DNA of 64,000 nucleotides from positions 259,770 to 323,769 of the forward strand of contig NZ_JAJTNB010000001.1 of assembly GCF_021300655.1 (NCBI RefSeq). The letters are read 5' to 3'. Shown piece by piece: positions 17,686 to 26,324 of this stretch. Source of the DNA: Helicobacter kayseriensis (GTDB lineage: Bacteria; Campylobacterota; Campylobacteria; Campylobacterales; Helicobacteraceae). A model generated the notes under the pieces. That model had not been told where the DNA came from, ran no database searches, and saw only the letters and a program-made list of their open reading frames with translations. The stretch's first letter is position 1. The number at the start of each line of letters is the position of its first letter. A program made the position numbers and the translations under genes.

Positions 17686-17721
17686 CACTTTATTTAAGTT
17701 TTATTTAAGATTAATAAAGTG
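17686..17721. repeat. inverted repeat between add and sdaC
   Basis: CACTTTATT (17686-17694) and AATAAAGTG (17713-17721) form a perfect 9-base inverted repeat around an 18-base loop that itself contains TTTATTTAAG twice. The stretch 17486-17747 is very AT-rich and otherwise holds only the sdaC promoter. The repeat could end the deaminase transcript or act as an operator for sdaC; the sequence does not decide. Confidence 0.4.
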
Positions 17722-17747
17722 TTATTCTAAAAATTTAAAAGCATTTT

Positions 17748-18737
17748 TTAAGCTTCAAAAAACTTTCTTTTGAGCTCTTCTTTTTCTTCGTATGATAAAA
17801 AACTTGCTTCTAATGCATTGAGACTAAACTGCCTCATTTCCTCTTTGGTTGGGTGCAAAGCCTCATAGACTGCTTCAAAATTTGTATTCATATATCCTCC
17901 AAAGTATGCAGGATCATCTGAGTTAATCGTCACACAAAGCCCCTTTCTCAAAAGTTCCAAAAGATTATGTTTTGTAAGGTCTGGAGTTACTTTTAGTGCA
18001 TAATTAGATAATGGACACATTGTCAAAGGTATGCGATGTATTTTTAAAAACTCTACAAGCTCTTCACTCTTATCACACTGAACTCCATGATCAATGCGAG
18101 ATGCGCCCAACTCAAGGGCCTCTTGAATATATGTATAATCAGCCTCTTCTCCAGCATGTGCGACAAGTAAAAATCCCTCCTCCTTTGCACGCGCAAAAAG
18201 TTCCCTAAATTTACTTGGAGGATTTCCTATCTCTGAGCTATCAAGTCCAATAGCAACAATGTCTTTTTTGTAAGGAATAAGCTCTTCTAAAGCCTTGATT
18301 CCCTCCTCTTGCGTCAAATGCCTCAAAATACACGCAATCAAAACACTAGAGATTCCTAATTCTTCTTTTGCCTTTTTTAAAGCTTGAGTTATTCCCCCAA
18401 CAACCCTAGAGATTGGAATACCTCGCATGATATGTGTCTGAGGGTCAAAAAAGATTTCTGAATGTATGACATGATTTTCCTTGCATTGAAGCATATAAGC
18501 CCAAGTCAAATCAAAAAAATCTTCTTGTTCACAAAGCACAGAGGCACCTGCATAATATACATCAAGGAAAGATTGAAGATTTTGAAAACGATATGCTCTT
18601 TTGATTTCCTCGAGATTTTGGTAAGGAATTGGAATCTGATTTTTCTGACTTAAATGAAGCATCATTTCAGGCTCAAGTGTTCCTTCAATATGCAAATGAA
18701 GCTCAATTTTTGGAAGAGTCTCAATAAACTGTTTCAT
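17748..18737 (-). CDS. adenosine deaminase family protein, probably adenine deaminase
   Basis: A 329-residue zinc amidohydrolase that deaminates a purine. Metal and catalytic motifs are complete: HLH at 14-16 with the following EGTLEPE, LVAHAGEEA, IDHGVQC and NSDDPAYFGGYMNTNF. The last motif and the LDSSEIGNPPSKF segment resemble the fungal/bacterial adenine deaminase branch rather than true adenosine deaminases, which usually read NTDDP. Product would then be hypoxanthine from adenine. It stands alone between the tRNA-Ser gene and the sdaC promoter region, and salvage of purines is a reasonable role. Confidence 0.85.
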   Translation of the reverse strand: MKQFIETLPKIELHLHIEGTLEPEMMLHLSQKNQIPIPYQNLEEIKRAYRFQNLQSFLDVYYAGASVLCEQEDFFDLTWAYMLQCKENHVIHSEIFFDPQTHIMRGIPISRVVGGITQALKKAKEELGISSVLIACILRHLTQEEGIKALEELIPYKKDIVAIGLDSSEIGNPPSKFRELFARAKEEGFLLVAHAGEEADYTYIQEALELGASRIDHGVQCDKSEELVEFLKIHRIPLTMCPLSNYALKVTPDLTKHNLLELLRKGLCVTINSDDPAYFGGYMNTNFEAVYEALHPTKEEMRQFSLNALEASFLSYEEKEELKRKFFEA

Positions 18738-18780
18738 CTTACAACCTCAATAGATAAAAATTTTTGGATTATACAAAGAA

Positions 18781-18812
18781 TTGGTAGAAGACCCTTAAGC
18801 TTATGCTAGAAT
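18781..18812 (+). promoter_or_regulatory. promoter of tRNA-Ser(GGA)
   Basis: TAGAAT at 18807-18812, extended by TATGC on its 5' side, lies 12 bases before the tRNA. TTGGTA at 18781-18786 could be a -35, but the 20-base spacing is long, so the extended -10 probably carries most of the activity. Confidence 0.45.
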
Positions 18813-18824
18813 TTTAAGCTTTTT

Positions 18825-18912
18825 AGACAGGTGTCCGAGTGGTTGAAGGAGCACGCCTGGAACGCGTGTAAGGTGCAAGCCTTCGAGGGTTCGAATCCCT
18901 TCCTGTCTGCCA
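18825..18912 (+). tRNA. tRNA-Ser(GGA)
   Basis: Acceptor arms AGACAGG (18825-18831) and CCTGTCT (18902-18908) pair fully, followed by G and an encoded CCA. The anticodon stem CACGC/GCGTG encloses CTGGAAC, anticodon GGA. The long variable arm and the GGTTCGAATCC T-arm are those of a class II serine tRNA. A TTTTTT run at about 18917-18922 can end the transcript. Confidence 0.97.
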
Positions 18913-19182
18913 GATCTTTTTTCCCTATCTGCAAATATCATTGATTCAAAAATATTTCTTCAACGATGATTTTTAAATTCAATCAAATTCTTTGTTCCTG
19001 CTCTCATTGTCTGCCAAATTCATCTCAATATCAATATTTTTCCAATCTATGCTTTCAAAAAATGCAAACTTAAATCATCTCAAAACCATTCAATCAATAT
19101 GCAATCAATCACTTTTTTGATTTGAAGTTTATTTATTTCCAAATCATAGACTTCCGACTTTATTTTTATTTAAGGAGAAAAA
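18913..19182. other. spacer between tRNA-Ser and the DUF305 gene
   Basis: An AT-rich 270-base stretch. It contains a TGTCTGCCA copy at 19008-19016 identical to the tRNA 3' end. I see no supported gene or known RNA. The AAGGAG at 19172-19177 is the ribosome site of the next gene. Confidence 0.5.
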
Positions 19183-19824
19183 ATGCAAATCAAACCTTTT
19201 ATATTTACCTCAGTAACTCTTGCAACTTTTCTAAATGCAACCCCTCACACAAACCATCATTCACAAAATGCAAATTGTGATTTCCAAGCAATACAAAAAC
19301 AAGCCAAAACTCCAAGCGAAGAAGTCAATTCTTTAATGCACGCTCCAATGATGTGTTCTCCATGGATTGAAAGTAAAAACATTGAAGTGGATTTTTTAAG
19401 CAATATGATTCCCCATCATCAAGGAGCTATTCTTTCTTCTGAAGCGTTCTTAAAGTATGCACAAAATCCACAATTGATTAAAATCGCCAAAGAAATTATT
19501 TCAAGCCAAAAGCAAGAAATTGAACAATTCCAAGAGCTTCTCAAAAAGATTGACCGCAAAGAAAGCCAAAATTATCAGAAATTTGCCCTACAAGCCAAAG
19601 CGGATATGCACAAAATGATGCAGGCAATGCATCAAGCCCACCCTTCTGAAAATATTGAAAAAGATTATATGCTTGCAATGATTGCTCATCATCAGGGTGC
19701 AATTGATGCTTCAAAACAAGTGCTAGAACACACCCAAAATCAAGAAGTCATTCGATTTGCAAAAGAGATTATCTCCGCCCAAGAAAAAGAAATCCAAGAA
19801 TTTAAAACCCTCCTCAAACAATAA
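19183..19824 (+). CDS. periplasmic DUF305 protein with two repeats
   Basis: A 213-residue exported protein: signal peptide MQIKPFIFTSVTLATFLNA, then a His/Met-rich mature part. The DUF305 unit occurs twice, first around residues 80-130 (NMIPHHQGAILSSEAFL ... AKEIISSQKQEIEQFQELL) and again around 160-213 (AMIAHHQGAIDASKQVL ... AKEIISAQEKEIQEFKTLL). The fold is a ferritin-like helical bundle, and family members are thought to bind copper or other metals through the Met/His pairs, in keeping with MHKMMQAMHQAH here. It stands alone, converging with a small membrane protein gene. The in-gene duplication is clear from the near-identical segments. Confidence 0.88.
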   Translation: MQIKPFIFTSVTLATFLNATPHTNHHSQNANCDFQAIQKQAKTPSEEVNSLMHAPMMCSPWIESKNIEVDFLSNMIPHHQGAILSSEAFLKYAQNPQLIKIAKEIISSQKQEIEQFQELLKKIDRKESQNYQKFALQAKADMHKMMQAMHQAHPSENIEKDYMLAMIAHHQGAIDASKQVLEHTQNQEVIRFAKEIISAQEKEIQEFKTLLKQ

Positions 19825-19828
19825 AAGT

Positions 19829-19838
19829 GGGGGGGGGG
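19829..19838. repeat. G10 homopolymer between convergent genes
   Basis: Ten consecutive G residues lie between the stop codon of the DUF305 gene (ends 19824) and the stop codon of the opposing gene (19840). Tracts of this length slip readily in Helicobacter, but both frames have already ended here, so coding phase is not affected. Confidence 0.9.
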
Positions 19839-19839
19839 A

Positions 19840-20232
19840 TTAATGCCGTATCATCAACAAGACAACAACAAAAAGCCCCAAAAAAATCCCTATAAAATAA
19901 GTATAAATATCAAGAATCTTCCACTCAAGCAAAACAATCAAAAGAGCAATTAGCCCGATATAACTTAGGATTCTTAAAAATGAAAAAGAAATCCCCAAGC
20001 CCATCGAAAATTTCTGCACAAAAGTCATTTCTTGATGCGCCTCCTCTACCTCTTGAGCACTTTCTGTCATTTGGGAGCGAATCACTTTGTCCTTCATCGC
20101 AACATACAAGCCTAGAAAAACACCAACAAAACTAACCAAACCAGCTCCATAGCTTATCCCCCCAGCCAACCCACGAAGCCAAAATGCCAAAATTCCCCCA
20201 ACAATAGTCAAGCTAAGAATCGCTTTTTTCAT
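19840..20232 (-). CDS. small membrane protein of unknown function
   Basis: A 130-residue protein with four predicted membrane helices (about 3-20, 22-40, 73-95 and 100-127) and a charged cytosolic stretch (MKDKVIRSQMTESAQEVEEAHQEM) in the middle. The open frame extends upstream, but the ATG at 20232 ([13 protein letters not shown]) gives a normal N-terminus and overlaps the preceding AtpZ-like gene by 20 bases. The hemL-AtpZ-like-this gene order suggests one transcript. I cannot assign a function. By recall, similar small proteins follow hemL in H. pylori. Confidence 0.7.
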   Translation of the reverse strand: MKKAILSLTIVGGILAFWLRGLAGGISYGAGLVSFVGVFLGLYVAMKDKVIRSQMTESAQEVEEAHQEMTFVQKFSMGLGISFSFLRILSYIGLIALLIVLLEWKILDIYTYFIGIFLGLFVVVLLMIRH

Positions 20233-20515
20233 ATTCTCTGTATTTTGGATCTTTTTGAAGTTCATCCATTGCTTTTTGTTGTTTTTTGTAGGCAAGATAT
20301 ACATTATAACAAGCCGCACATACTCCCCAAAAAACACCAAGCCACAAAATCCAACCCCAACCCGTTAGTTTTTTAAGTCCTATTCCAATTCCCACACCTA
20401 TTAGCACAGCAAGTACCATAGAAAGCCCCAAGGAAAGGCCATCGATAGCTGAAACAACCTTTCCATATTTGGGTTCTTGCGTGACTGGATTTTGATTTTT
20501 ATTTTCTTCACTCAT
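20213..20515 (-). CDS. AtpZ/AtpI-like small membrane protein
   Basis: A 100-residue protein with two membrane helices (about 27-48 and 51-72) and the Gly-rich [20 protein letters not shown] pattern typical of AtpZ/AtpI family proteins, which assist assembly of or magnesium supply to F-type ATP synthase. The start chosen is the ATG at 20515 (MSEENKNQN), overlapping the hemL stop by 8 bases; the longer frame upstream is inside hemL. No other ATP synthase gene is nearby. Confidence 0.72.
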   Translation of the reverse strand: MSEENKNQNPVTQEPKYGKVVSAIDGLSLGLSMVLAVLIGVGIGIGLKKLTGWGWILWLGVFWGVCAACYNVYLAYKKQQKAMDELQKDPKYREYEKSDS

Positions 20516-21797
20516 AAACAATTTCCTCCAATGCCTCTCCACATTTTGCAATCGCCCACTCAATCTCCTCTTCATTCATTGTCGCACAAACAAAGCCCGC
20601 CTCAAAAGCAGAAGGAGCAAGATATACACCTTTGGCAAGCATTTTTTGGTGAAATTTTGCAAATATTTTCGTATCGCTCGCTTTGGCATCATCAAAGTTT
20701 TTCACCTCAATTGGACTAAAAAAGTAACCAAACATACTTCCTCGGACGCAAGTTTGCATTGCGATTCCGTATTTTTGGGCTTCCAACCTAAAGCCATTCA
20801 TCAACATCAAAGCAAGGTTTTCTAACCTCTTATAAAGATCTTGATCTTGCTTGAGTTTACAAACTGACATCAAGCCCGCACTGACAGCTACAGGATTCCC
20901 GCTCAAAGTGCCTGCTTGATACACACTCCCAACAGGAGATAAAAGTTTCATAATCTCATCTTTCCCACCAAAGGCGGCCAATGGCATTCCTCCACCAATC
21001 ACCTTTCCAAAAGTTACCATATCTGGAATCACATCATAATAGCTTTGTGCTCCCCTTAGAGAGGCTCGAAAGCCACTCATTACTTCATCAAAAATCAAAA
21101 CTGCCCCAAATTCATCACACATCTCTCTTAAAGCTTTAATAAAACCAATATCCGCAGGAACAAGTCCCATATTTCCCGCAATAGGTTCAATGATCACACA
21201 CCCCACGCTCCCACTCTCAAAACAACTTCTAAGCGAAGAGATATCATTGTAGCGAGCAACAAGAGTGTGCTTAGAAAAATCTTCAGGCACTCCAGGTGAG
21301 CTAGGACTTCCAAAGGTTGCGCATCCACTTCCCGCACTAACAAGCAAGCTATCACTATGTCCGTGATAACATCCATCAAATTTAATAATATCATCCTTTC
21401 CACTATAGGCTCTAGCTAAGCGAATAGCACTCATTGTCGCTTCTGTTCCACTGCTAACCAATCTAATCTTTTCCACCCCATCATAAAGTGCAATAATTTC
21501 TTTAGCCAAGGTTGTTTCAAGCTCTGTAGGTGCACCAAAACTCATTCCATTGCAAATAGCTTCAATGCTCGCTTGCTTGATTTGAGGATCAACATGTCCA
21601 AAAATCAAAGGCCCCCAGCTTTGGACAAAATCAAGATACCGATTCCCATCTACATCATATAGATAGCTCCCCTCTCCTCTTGCGATAAATCTTGGCGTCC
21701 CTCCTACATTTCCAAACGCCCTTACAGGGGAATTTACTCCACCTACAATCACTTGTTTTGCTTCATTAAAATCATTCACACTGTGCAAAATATCCAT
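20508..21797 (-). CDS. hemL: glutamate-1-semialdehyde 2,1-aminomutase
   Basis: PLP enzyme of the C5 route to 5-aminolevulinate, the heme precursor. The full 429 residues match the family: [88 protein letters not shown] and the PLP lysine in [17 protein letters not shown], then GTLSGNPVA. It heads a group with two small membrane proteins and lies 14 bases downstream of the LolD-like ATPase. Confidence 0.97.
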   Translation of the reverse strand: MDILHSVNDFNEAKQVIVGGVNSPVRAFGNVGGTPRFIARGEGSYLYDVDGNRYLDFVQSWGPLIFGHVDPQIKQASIEAICNGMSFGAPTELETTLAKEIIALYDGVEKIRLVSSGTEATMSAIRLARAYSGKDDIIKFDGCYHGHSDSLLVSAGSGCATFGSPSSPGVPEDFSKHTLVARYNDISSLRSCFESGSVGCVIIEPIAGNMGLVPADIGFIKALREMCDEFGAVLIFDEVMSGFRASLRGAQSYYDVIPDMVTFGKVIGGGMPLAAFGGKDEIMKLLSPVGSVYQAGTLSGNPVAVSAGLMSVCKLKQDQDLYKRLENLALMLMNGFRLEAQKYGIAMQTCVRGSMFGYFFSPIEVKNFDDAKASDTKIFAKFHQKMLAKGVYLAPSAFEAGFVCATMNEEEIEWAIAKCGEALEEIVYE

Positions 21798-21811
21798 CCT
21801 CTCTCCTTGTT

Positions 21812-22456
21812 TTAGATTAATCTAAGCCTTTGATTTTCCAAAAGAAAAATTTTAGTGCAAAGAGAAGCGATTTTTTCATCATGAGTTGCAAGCACCAATC
21901 CAGCACGATATTCTTGTAAAAAATCTAAAATAATCTTCATAACTTGATTTGCTGTTTCTCGATCCAAATTTCCTGTAGGTTCATCAGCAAAAATCATTTG
22001 AGGTTTTTTACACAAAATTCTAGCAATAGAAAGTCTTTGTTGTTGTCCTCCACTCAACTCGCCAACTGATTGTTTGAGCGTATGAGCAATCCCTAATTGC
22101 TCCAATAAACCCTCATCTATTGGTTGATTTGCCAAAAAAGATGCGATCAATAAATTTTCCTTCGCACTAAATCCCCTAAAGAGATAATGAGCTTGAAAAA
22201 TAATTCCGACTTTCAAGCGGCGTAATGCAAGCAATTCATCAGATTCTAAAGAATAAATATCTTGCTTTCCCACCAAGTCAACTTGACCTTTTTGAGGAGG
22301 AAGAAGTGTAGAGAGATGATTGAGAATGGTTGATTTTCCACTCCCACTCACCCCCAAAATTGCGATAGATTCCCCCATCCCACATTCCAAACTCACCTCC
22401 TCATATAAAGGATAATCAAAAGAGTGAGCAAGTCCTGTGGCTTTAAGAAGTTGCAT
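21812..22456 (-). CDS. LolD-like ABC transporter ATP-binding protein
   Basis: A 214-residue ATPase of the LolD/MacB/FtsE group. Walker A is [10 protein letters not shown], the signature is [15 protein letters not shown], Walker B is [13 protein letters not shown], and the H-loop is ATHDEK. LolD works with LolC/E to release lipoproteins from the inner membrane. No matching permease is adjacent, so the partner must be elsewhere. Its ATG overlaps the tsf stop codon (TAATG), making it part of the rpsB-tsf transcript. Confidence 0.85.
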   Translation of the reverse strand: MQLLKATGLAHSFDYPLYEEVSLECGMGESIAILGVSGSGKSTILNHLSTLLPPQKGQVDLVGKQDIYSLESDELLALRRLKVGIIFQAHYLFRGFSAKENLLIASFLANQPIDEGLLEQLGIAHTLKQSVGELSGGQQQRLSIARILCKKPQMIFADEPTGNLDRETANQVMKIILDFLQEYRAGLVLATHDEKIASLCTKIFLLENQRLRLI

Positions 22457-23517
22457 TAGAGTTGCGCCATAACTTCCTGAGCAAAATCTACAACTTCTTT
22501 TTCAATCCCCTCGCCTAATTCAAAACGAATATATTCTGTGATTTGGATTTCATCACCAAGCTCTTTACTCATTGATTCTAAAACTTGAGCGATTGTTTTT
22601 TTATCATCCATCACATAAAACTGACCCAAAAGCGTCATTCTTTGGTCAATCAAAGTATTATCGGCAATAAAACGCTCCATTTGTCCTGGAAGGATCTTAT
22701 CCCAAATTGCCTCAGGCTTCCCTTGAGCTTTCAAATCAGCCTTGAGATTTTCTTCTGCTTGAGCTAGAACTTCTGAAGTAAGCTCACTTTGGCTCACATA
22801 AGTTGGAATCTTATGAAGAGGTTTTCCTAGTCTTTTTAATTCTTCATTTTCTTTTTCAAGTTCAGCAATCAGGGCAACTTTTTCTTTAGCAATAAAATCT
22901 GCATCAATTTGTTTATAGCTCAAATATTGAGGCTTCATTGCTGCTGCATGCATACACAAATTTCTTGCAAGCTCTACAATTTTTTGAGAATTGCTCTGAT
23001 TTTTAAAACTCATTGCAATGATCACGCCCACTCGCCCATTAGAATGCACATAACCATTGACGATATTATTTCCATCTACTGTGACATTTGCAACGCGTCT
23101 TACAACAATATTTTCACCAATCTTAGCAATTTGTCCTTTGAGATAAGCATCAAAAGTTTCACCATCTACACTAGCAGTATTGAGCTCTTCTACACTTTGA
23201 ATTTTGTGAGATTGCACTAACTCTGTACTTTTTTCTACAAGAGACACAAAGCCATCATTTTTTGCCACAAAGTCTGTTTCGCTATTGATTTCCAACATAA
23301 CAGCATTTTTGAAATCACTTGCAACTTTTACAGAAATTGCTCCCTCTGCAGCAACGCGATCAGCTTTTTTTGCAGCCTTACTCAATCCCTTTTCTCTTAA
23401 AAACTCTACAGCCTTTTCAATATCTCCACCAACCTCAACAAGGGCTTTTTTGCAATCCATCATCCCCGCATCTGTCATCTCTCGAAGCTGTTTAACAAGT
23501 TGAGCACTGATTTCCAT
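22456..23517 (-). CDS. tsf: elongation factor Ts
   Basis: Nucleotide exchange factor for EF-Tu, 353 residues. The N-terminal UBA-like part reads LVKQLREMTDAGMMDCKKAL, followed by FLREKGLSKAAKKADRVAAEG, and the core contains INSETDFVAKND and HAAAMKPQYLS. It ends with the EF-Ts C-terminal module. It is coupled to rpsB and to the downstream ATPase through TAATG junctions at both ends, so translation passes along the operon. Confidence 0.97.
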   Translation of the reverse strand: MEISAQLVKQLREMTDAGMMDCKKALVEVGGDIEKAVEFLREKGLSKAAKKADRVAAEGAISVKVASDFKNAVMLEINSETDFVAKNDGFVSLVEKSTELVQSHKIQSVEELNTASVDGETFDAYLKGQIAKIGENIVVRRVANVTVDGNNIVNGYVHSNGRVGVIIAMSFKNQSNSQKIVELARNLCMHAAAMKPQYLSYKQIDADFIAKEKVALIAELEKENEELKRLGKPLHKIPTYVSQSELTSEVLAQAEENLKADLKAQGKPEAIWDKILPGQMERFIADNTLIDQRMTLLGQFYVMDDKKTIAQVLESMSKELGDEIQITEYIRFELGEGIEKEVVDFAQEVMAQL

Positions 23518-24299
23518 TACTCTTCTCCTTGCTTTTCAAGTTCAGCAGTGACTTCATCAATCACTTCTTGTTTTTCTTCTTCACTTGCTGGAGCTACCTC
23601 TTGGATCTCTCCTTCTTGTCCATTCATTGCACGTCCTTCAGTGATCGCCTCTGCCATTTCTTTGCAGAACAATTGAATCGAACGGATCGCATCATCATTT
23701 CCTGGGATTGGATAGTCAATCAAATCTGGATCGCAGTTTGTATCAATAGGAGCAACAACAGGAATCCCAAGACGTCTAGCTTCAGCAACAGCAATCTTTT
23801 CTTTCACTGCATCAATCACAAAAATCATATCAGGGGCTTTTTTCATATGACGCACACCACCAAGATATTTATTGAGCTTTTCTTTTTTTCTTGTAAGCAT
23901 CAATTTTTCTTTTTTTGTCAAAAGATCGATTTGACCGCTTGCTTCCATCTCTTCAATCACTTCAAGCTTTCTTACAGAACGCTTGATGGTACTAAAGTTT
24001 GTAAGCATTCCTCCAAGCCAGCGATAATTAACATAAGGAACACCAACGCTTTCTGCATATTCCTTGAGTGTCTCACTTGCTTGTTTTTTTGTCCCAACAA
24101 ACATAATCGTTTTCCCCTCAGCTGCTGCATCACGAACGATATTGTATGTATAGCGGAAATATCGAATTGTCTTTTGCAAGTCAATGATGTGAATATTTTT
24201 TCTCACACCAAAGATAAAACGCTTCATCTTTGGATTCCATCGTCTTGTTTGGTGACCAAAATGTACACCGCACTCCAATAAATCTTTCATTGTAACCAT
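23517..24299 (-). CDS. rpsB: 30S ribosomal protein S2
   Basis: Small-subunit protein of 260 residues. The start is the ATG at 24299 ([21 protein letters not shown], cut here at the family motif), behind AAGGAG; the longer frame adds no conserved residues. Other S2 motifs are [36 protein letters not shown] and [20 protein letters not shown] Glu-rich tail follows. It is the first gene of rpsB-tsf-LolD-like. A long 5' region precedes it. Confidence 0.97.
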   Translation of the reverse strand: MVTMKDLLECGVHFGHQTRRWNPKMKRFIFGVRKNIHIIDLQKTIRYFRYTYNIVRDAAAEGKTIMFVGTKKQASETLKEYAESVGVPYVNYRWLGGMLTNFSTIKRSVRKLEVIEEMEASGQIDLLTKKEKLMLTRKKEKLNKYLGGVRHMKKAPDMIFVIDAVKEKIAVAEARRLGIPVVAPIDTNCDPDLIDYPIPGNDDAIRSIQLFCKEMAEAITEGRAMNGQEGEIQEVAPASEEEKQEVIDEVTAELEKQGEE

Positions 24300-24806
24300 A
24301 AGGCTTCTCCTTAAAATGTATTTTGGTTTTTCCTCCACGCTCATTAGTCTTAGCAAATAACCAAGACAACCTTTTGAAGAATTAGCGTGTGTGTATTGCT
24401 TTGATTTGTTGTTGGCAAATCAAACAAAATAAGGAAGCGTGGATTTTATCCAAAGTTTTCCCTAAAAACAAGGATCTCTGTGGATAGCTTAGGTTTTATT
24501 TTAAAATCAAAGCCAATCGATATTAAACCAATATCTTAATCGACAAACCGAGTTTAAAAAATAATCTTCTTGGACCAAAAAACAAAAAAATAAAATCAAT
24601 AAAATTATTCATATCCAAATTTTTCATATCTTTACTTAATAATCATTAATTAAATAAAGAAACTAATAAGAAAAACCTTATTAATAAAATCAAAGCAACT
24701 CTTAACTTAGATTTTGAAATGTATCCGTAATATACTCTCATCGCAAACTTAAATAAACAAACATATATAGACTTGTCTTGCAAAATGAAAACAAAATCCT
24801 ATTACC
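24300..24806. other. long AT-rich region upstream of rpsB and downstream of modC
   Basis: About 500 bases without a gene on either strand. On the minus strand it must contain the end of the mod transcript and the rpsB promoter; the leader near 24310-24350 reads GCGTGGAGGAAAAACC. A weak hairpin (TAATAAG/CTTATTA, 24664-24683) follows modC at a distance. TAATAATCATTAATTA at 24637-24652 resembles a Fur-type box. No tRNA or known small RNA is recognisable. Confidence 0.5.
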
Positions 24807-25658
24807 TTACACCTTGCCAATAATGAGGGGAGAGAAGGACTTCAACATAATCTCAATATGATCCCCTATACAAATCCCCTCTAATTCCTTAGGATGACAA
24901 ACAAAGCTAAACACCCTTTGATTGAGCAGAACCTTAATCTGAGCACAAATCCCCAAAAACTCAATACTCAAAACCTCAACATTCAAAGCGACATTTGCAC
25001 CCTCAAAATTTTCCTTAGGTGTTTTGATCCCTACGATATTCCCTGCATCAAGTTCAAAGATTCGATTGCTAAGACGATAAATTTCAGAAATTTGATGACT
25101 CACCAAAATCATCACAAACCCTAGCTCTTTTTGCAAAGAATTCAACTCATCAATCAATTTATTTTTGATTTTATAATCCAACGCGCTCAATGGCTCATCA
25201 AGAAGCAGAATCTTTGGCTGGCGCGCTAGGGCTCTTGCGATTGCCACACGCTGAGCTTGACCACCAGAAAGTTTATGGATTGGATGCTGAGCGATTTGAT
25301 CAAGCTCCATCATTTCTAAAAGCTTTCTCACTTCTTCTTTTTTTACCCCCTTTCCAAACCCTACATTTTCTCCAACATTTAGGTGAGGAAAAAGTGCATA
25401 ATTTTGAAAAACAACCCCCACCTCGCGTTTTTGTGGAGGAAGAAATACATTAAAAGCATTCCACTTTTCTCCATCGACACATAGCTCCCCCCAATCAGGT
25501 TTCTCAAGTCCAGCAAAAATGCGCAAAATAGTGCTTTTCCCCGCCCCACTTGCTCCAAAGATTCCAATACACTCTTGATTTGAAATCTCTCCTTTAAAAT
25601 GAAGCTCAAACTCCCCTTGAGCCCCTTTGAGTTTTTTTCCAAAATCAAATGTAATCAT
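24807..25658 (-). CDS. modC: molybdate ABC transporter ATP-binding protein ModC
   Basis: ATPase of the molybdate importer, 283 residues. Walker A is GASGAGKST, the Q-loop is VFQNYALFPHL, the signature is LSGGQAQRVAIARAL, Walker B is ILLLDEPLSALD and the switch histidine is in LVSHQ. The C-terminal ~70 residues form a short TOBE-like domain. It is the last gene of modA-TOBE-modB-modC and overlaps modB by 4 bases. Confidence 0.93.
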   Translation of the reverse strand: MITFDFGKKLKGAQGEFELHFKGEISNQECIGIFGASGAGKSTILRIFAGLEKPDWGELCVDGEKWNAFNVFLPPQKREVGVVFQNYALFPHLNVGENVGFGKGVKKEEVRKLLEMMELDQIAQHPIHKLSGGQAQRVAIARALARQPKILLLDEPLSALDYKIKNKLIDELNSLQKELGFVMILVSHQISEIYRLSNRIFELDAGNIVGIKTPKENFEGANVALNVEVLSIEFLGICAQIKVLLNQRVFSFVCHPKELEGICIGDHIEIMLKSFSPLIIGKV

Positions 25659-26320
25659 CTCTCCCCCAAATATTTTTTATTGATCCACAAAATCAAAAAC
25701 AAAATCCCAAAACAAACAAGAAACAAACTCAAAGCATATTGATGCGCCAAAGAATAATTCAGTGCCTCTACTTCATCATAAAGTGCGATACTTGCCAATC
25801 GCGTCTGCCCTTGAATATTGCCTCCTATCATCATCACAACACCAAATTCTCCAATCGCATGGACAAAGCTCCCCATACAAGCAAGCAATAAAGAGGGCTT
25901 AATATTTGGAAGAAGGACCTTAAAGAGCGTCTCAATCCTCCCCATTCCAAGCACAAAACTTGCTTCTTTAAGCTGATCTGGAAGAGATTGCAAGCCACTT
26001 TTGATCGGATTGACCATAAAGGGTAGGCCAAAAATTACACTTGCGATCAATACCCCCTCAAAGCTAAAGACTAATTTCAGATTAAAATTTTGAAGCAAAA
26101 AACTTCCAATCCCTCCATTGGGAGAAAAAAGCATCAATAAGTAAAACCCCAAAACTGTGGGAGGAAGAACTAAGGGTAGCCAAATCAGCACTTCTATGAA
26201 AATTTTCCAAGTTTTTTGAGAACAATAAAGAAAAAACCCCAAAAAGATTCCAATAGGAAGCAAAATGCATGTTGTCAAAAGAGCAAGCTTAAAAGTTAAA
26301 AGCATTGTTTCAAGAAACAC
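25655..26320 (-). CDS. modB: molybdate ABC transporter permease ModB
   Basis: Inner membrane channel of the molybdate importer, 221 residues, with five to six helices. The first half has LTFKLALLTTCILLPIGIFLG and the phrase PLVLPPTVLGFYLL typical of ModB. The EAA loop, which docks on ModC, is KEASFVLGMGRIETLFKVLLP. GEFGVVMMIGGNIQG is the conserved end of the permease domain. It is spaced 4 bases from the TOBE gene and overlaps modC. Confidence 0.95.
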   Translation of the reverse strand: MFLETMLLTFKLALLTTCILLPIGIFLGFFLYCSQKTWKIFIEVLIWLPLVLPPTVLGFYLLMLFSPNGGIGSFLLQNFNLKLVFSFEGVLIASVIFGLPFMVNPIKSGLQSLPDQLKEASFVLGMGRIETLFKVLLPNIKPSLLLACMGSFVHAIGEFGVVMMIGGNIQGQTRLASIALYDEVEALNYSLAHQYALSLFLVCFGILFLILWINKKYLGER

Positions 26321-26324
26321 TCCC

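Noticed and set aside
18967-19074. 35-codon frame with CSCSHC after tRNA-Ser
   Set aside because: No ribosome site and nothing but a few cysteines to support it.
23529-24281. 250-codon plus-strand frame opposite rpsB
   Set aside because: Exact antisense of a ribosomal protein gene with unnatural composition (Phe, Cys and His rich).
24637-24652. TAATAATCATTAATTA as a functional Fur box
   Set aside because: Close to the recalled consensus but in very AT-rich DNA and far from any start codon; kept only as a remark.
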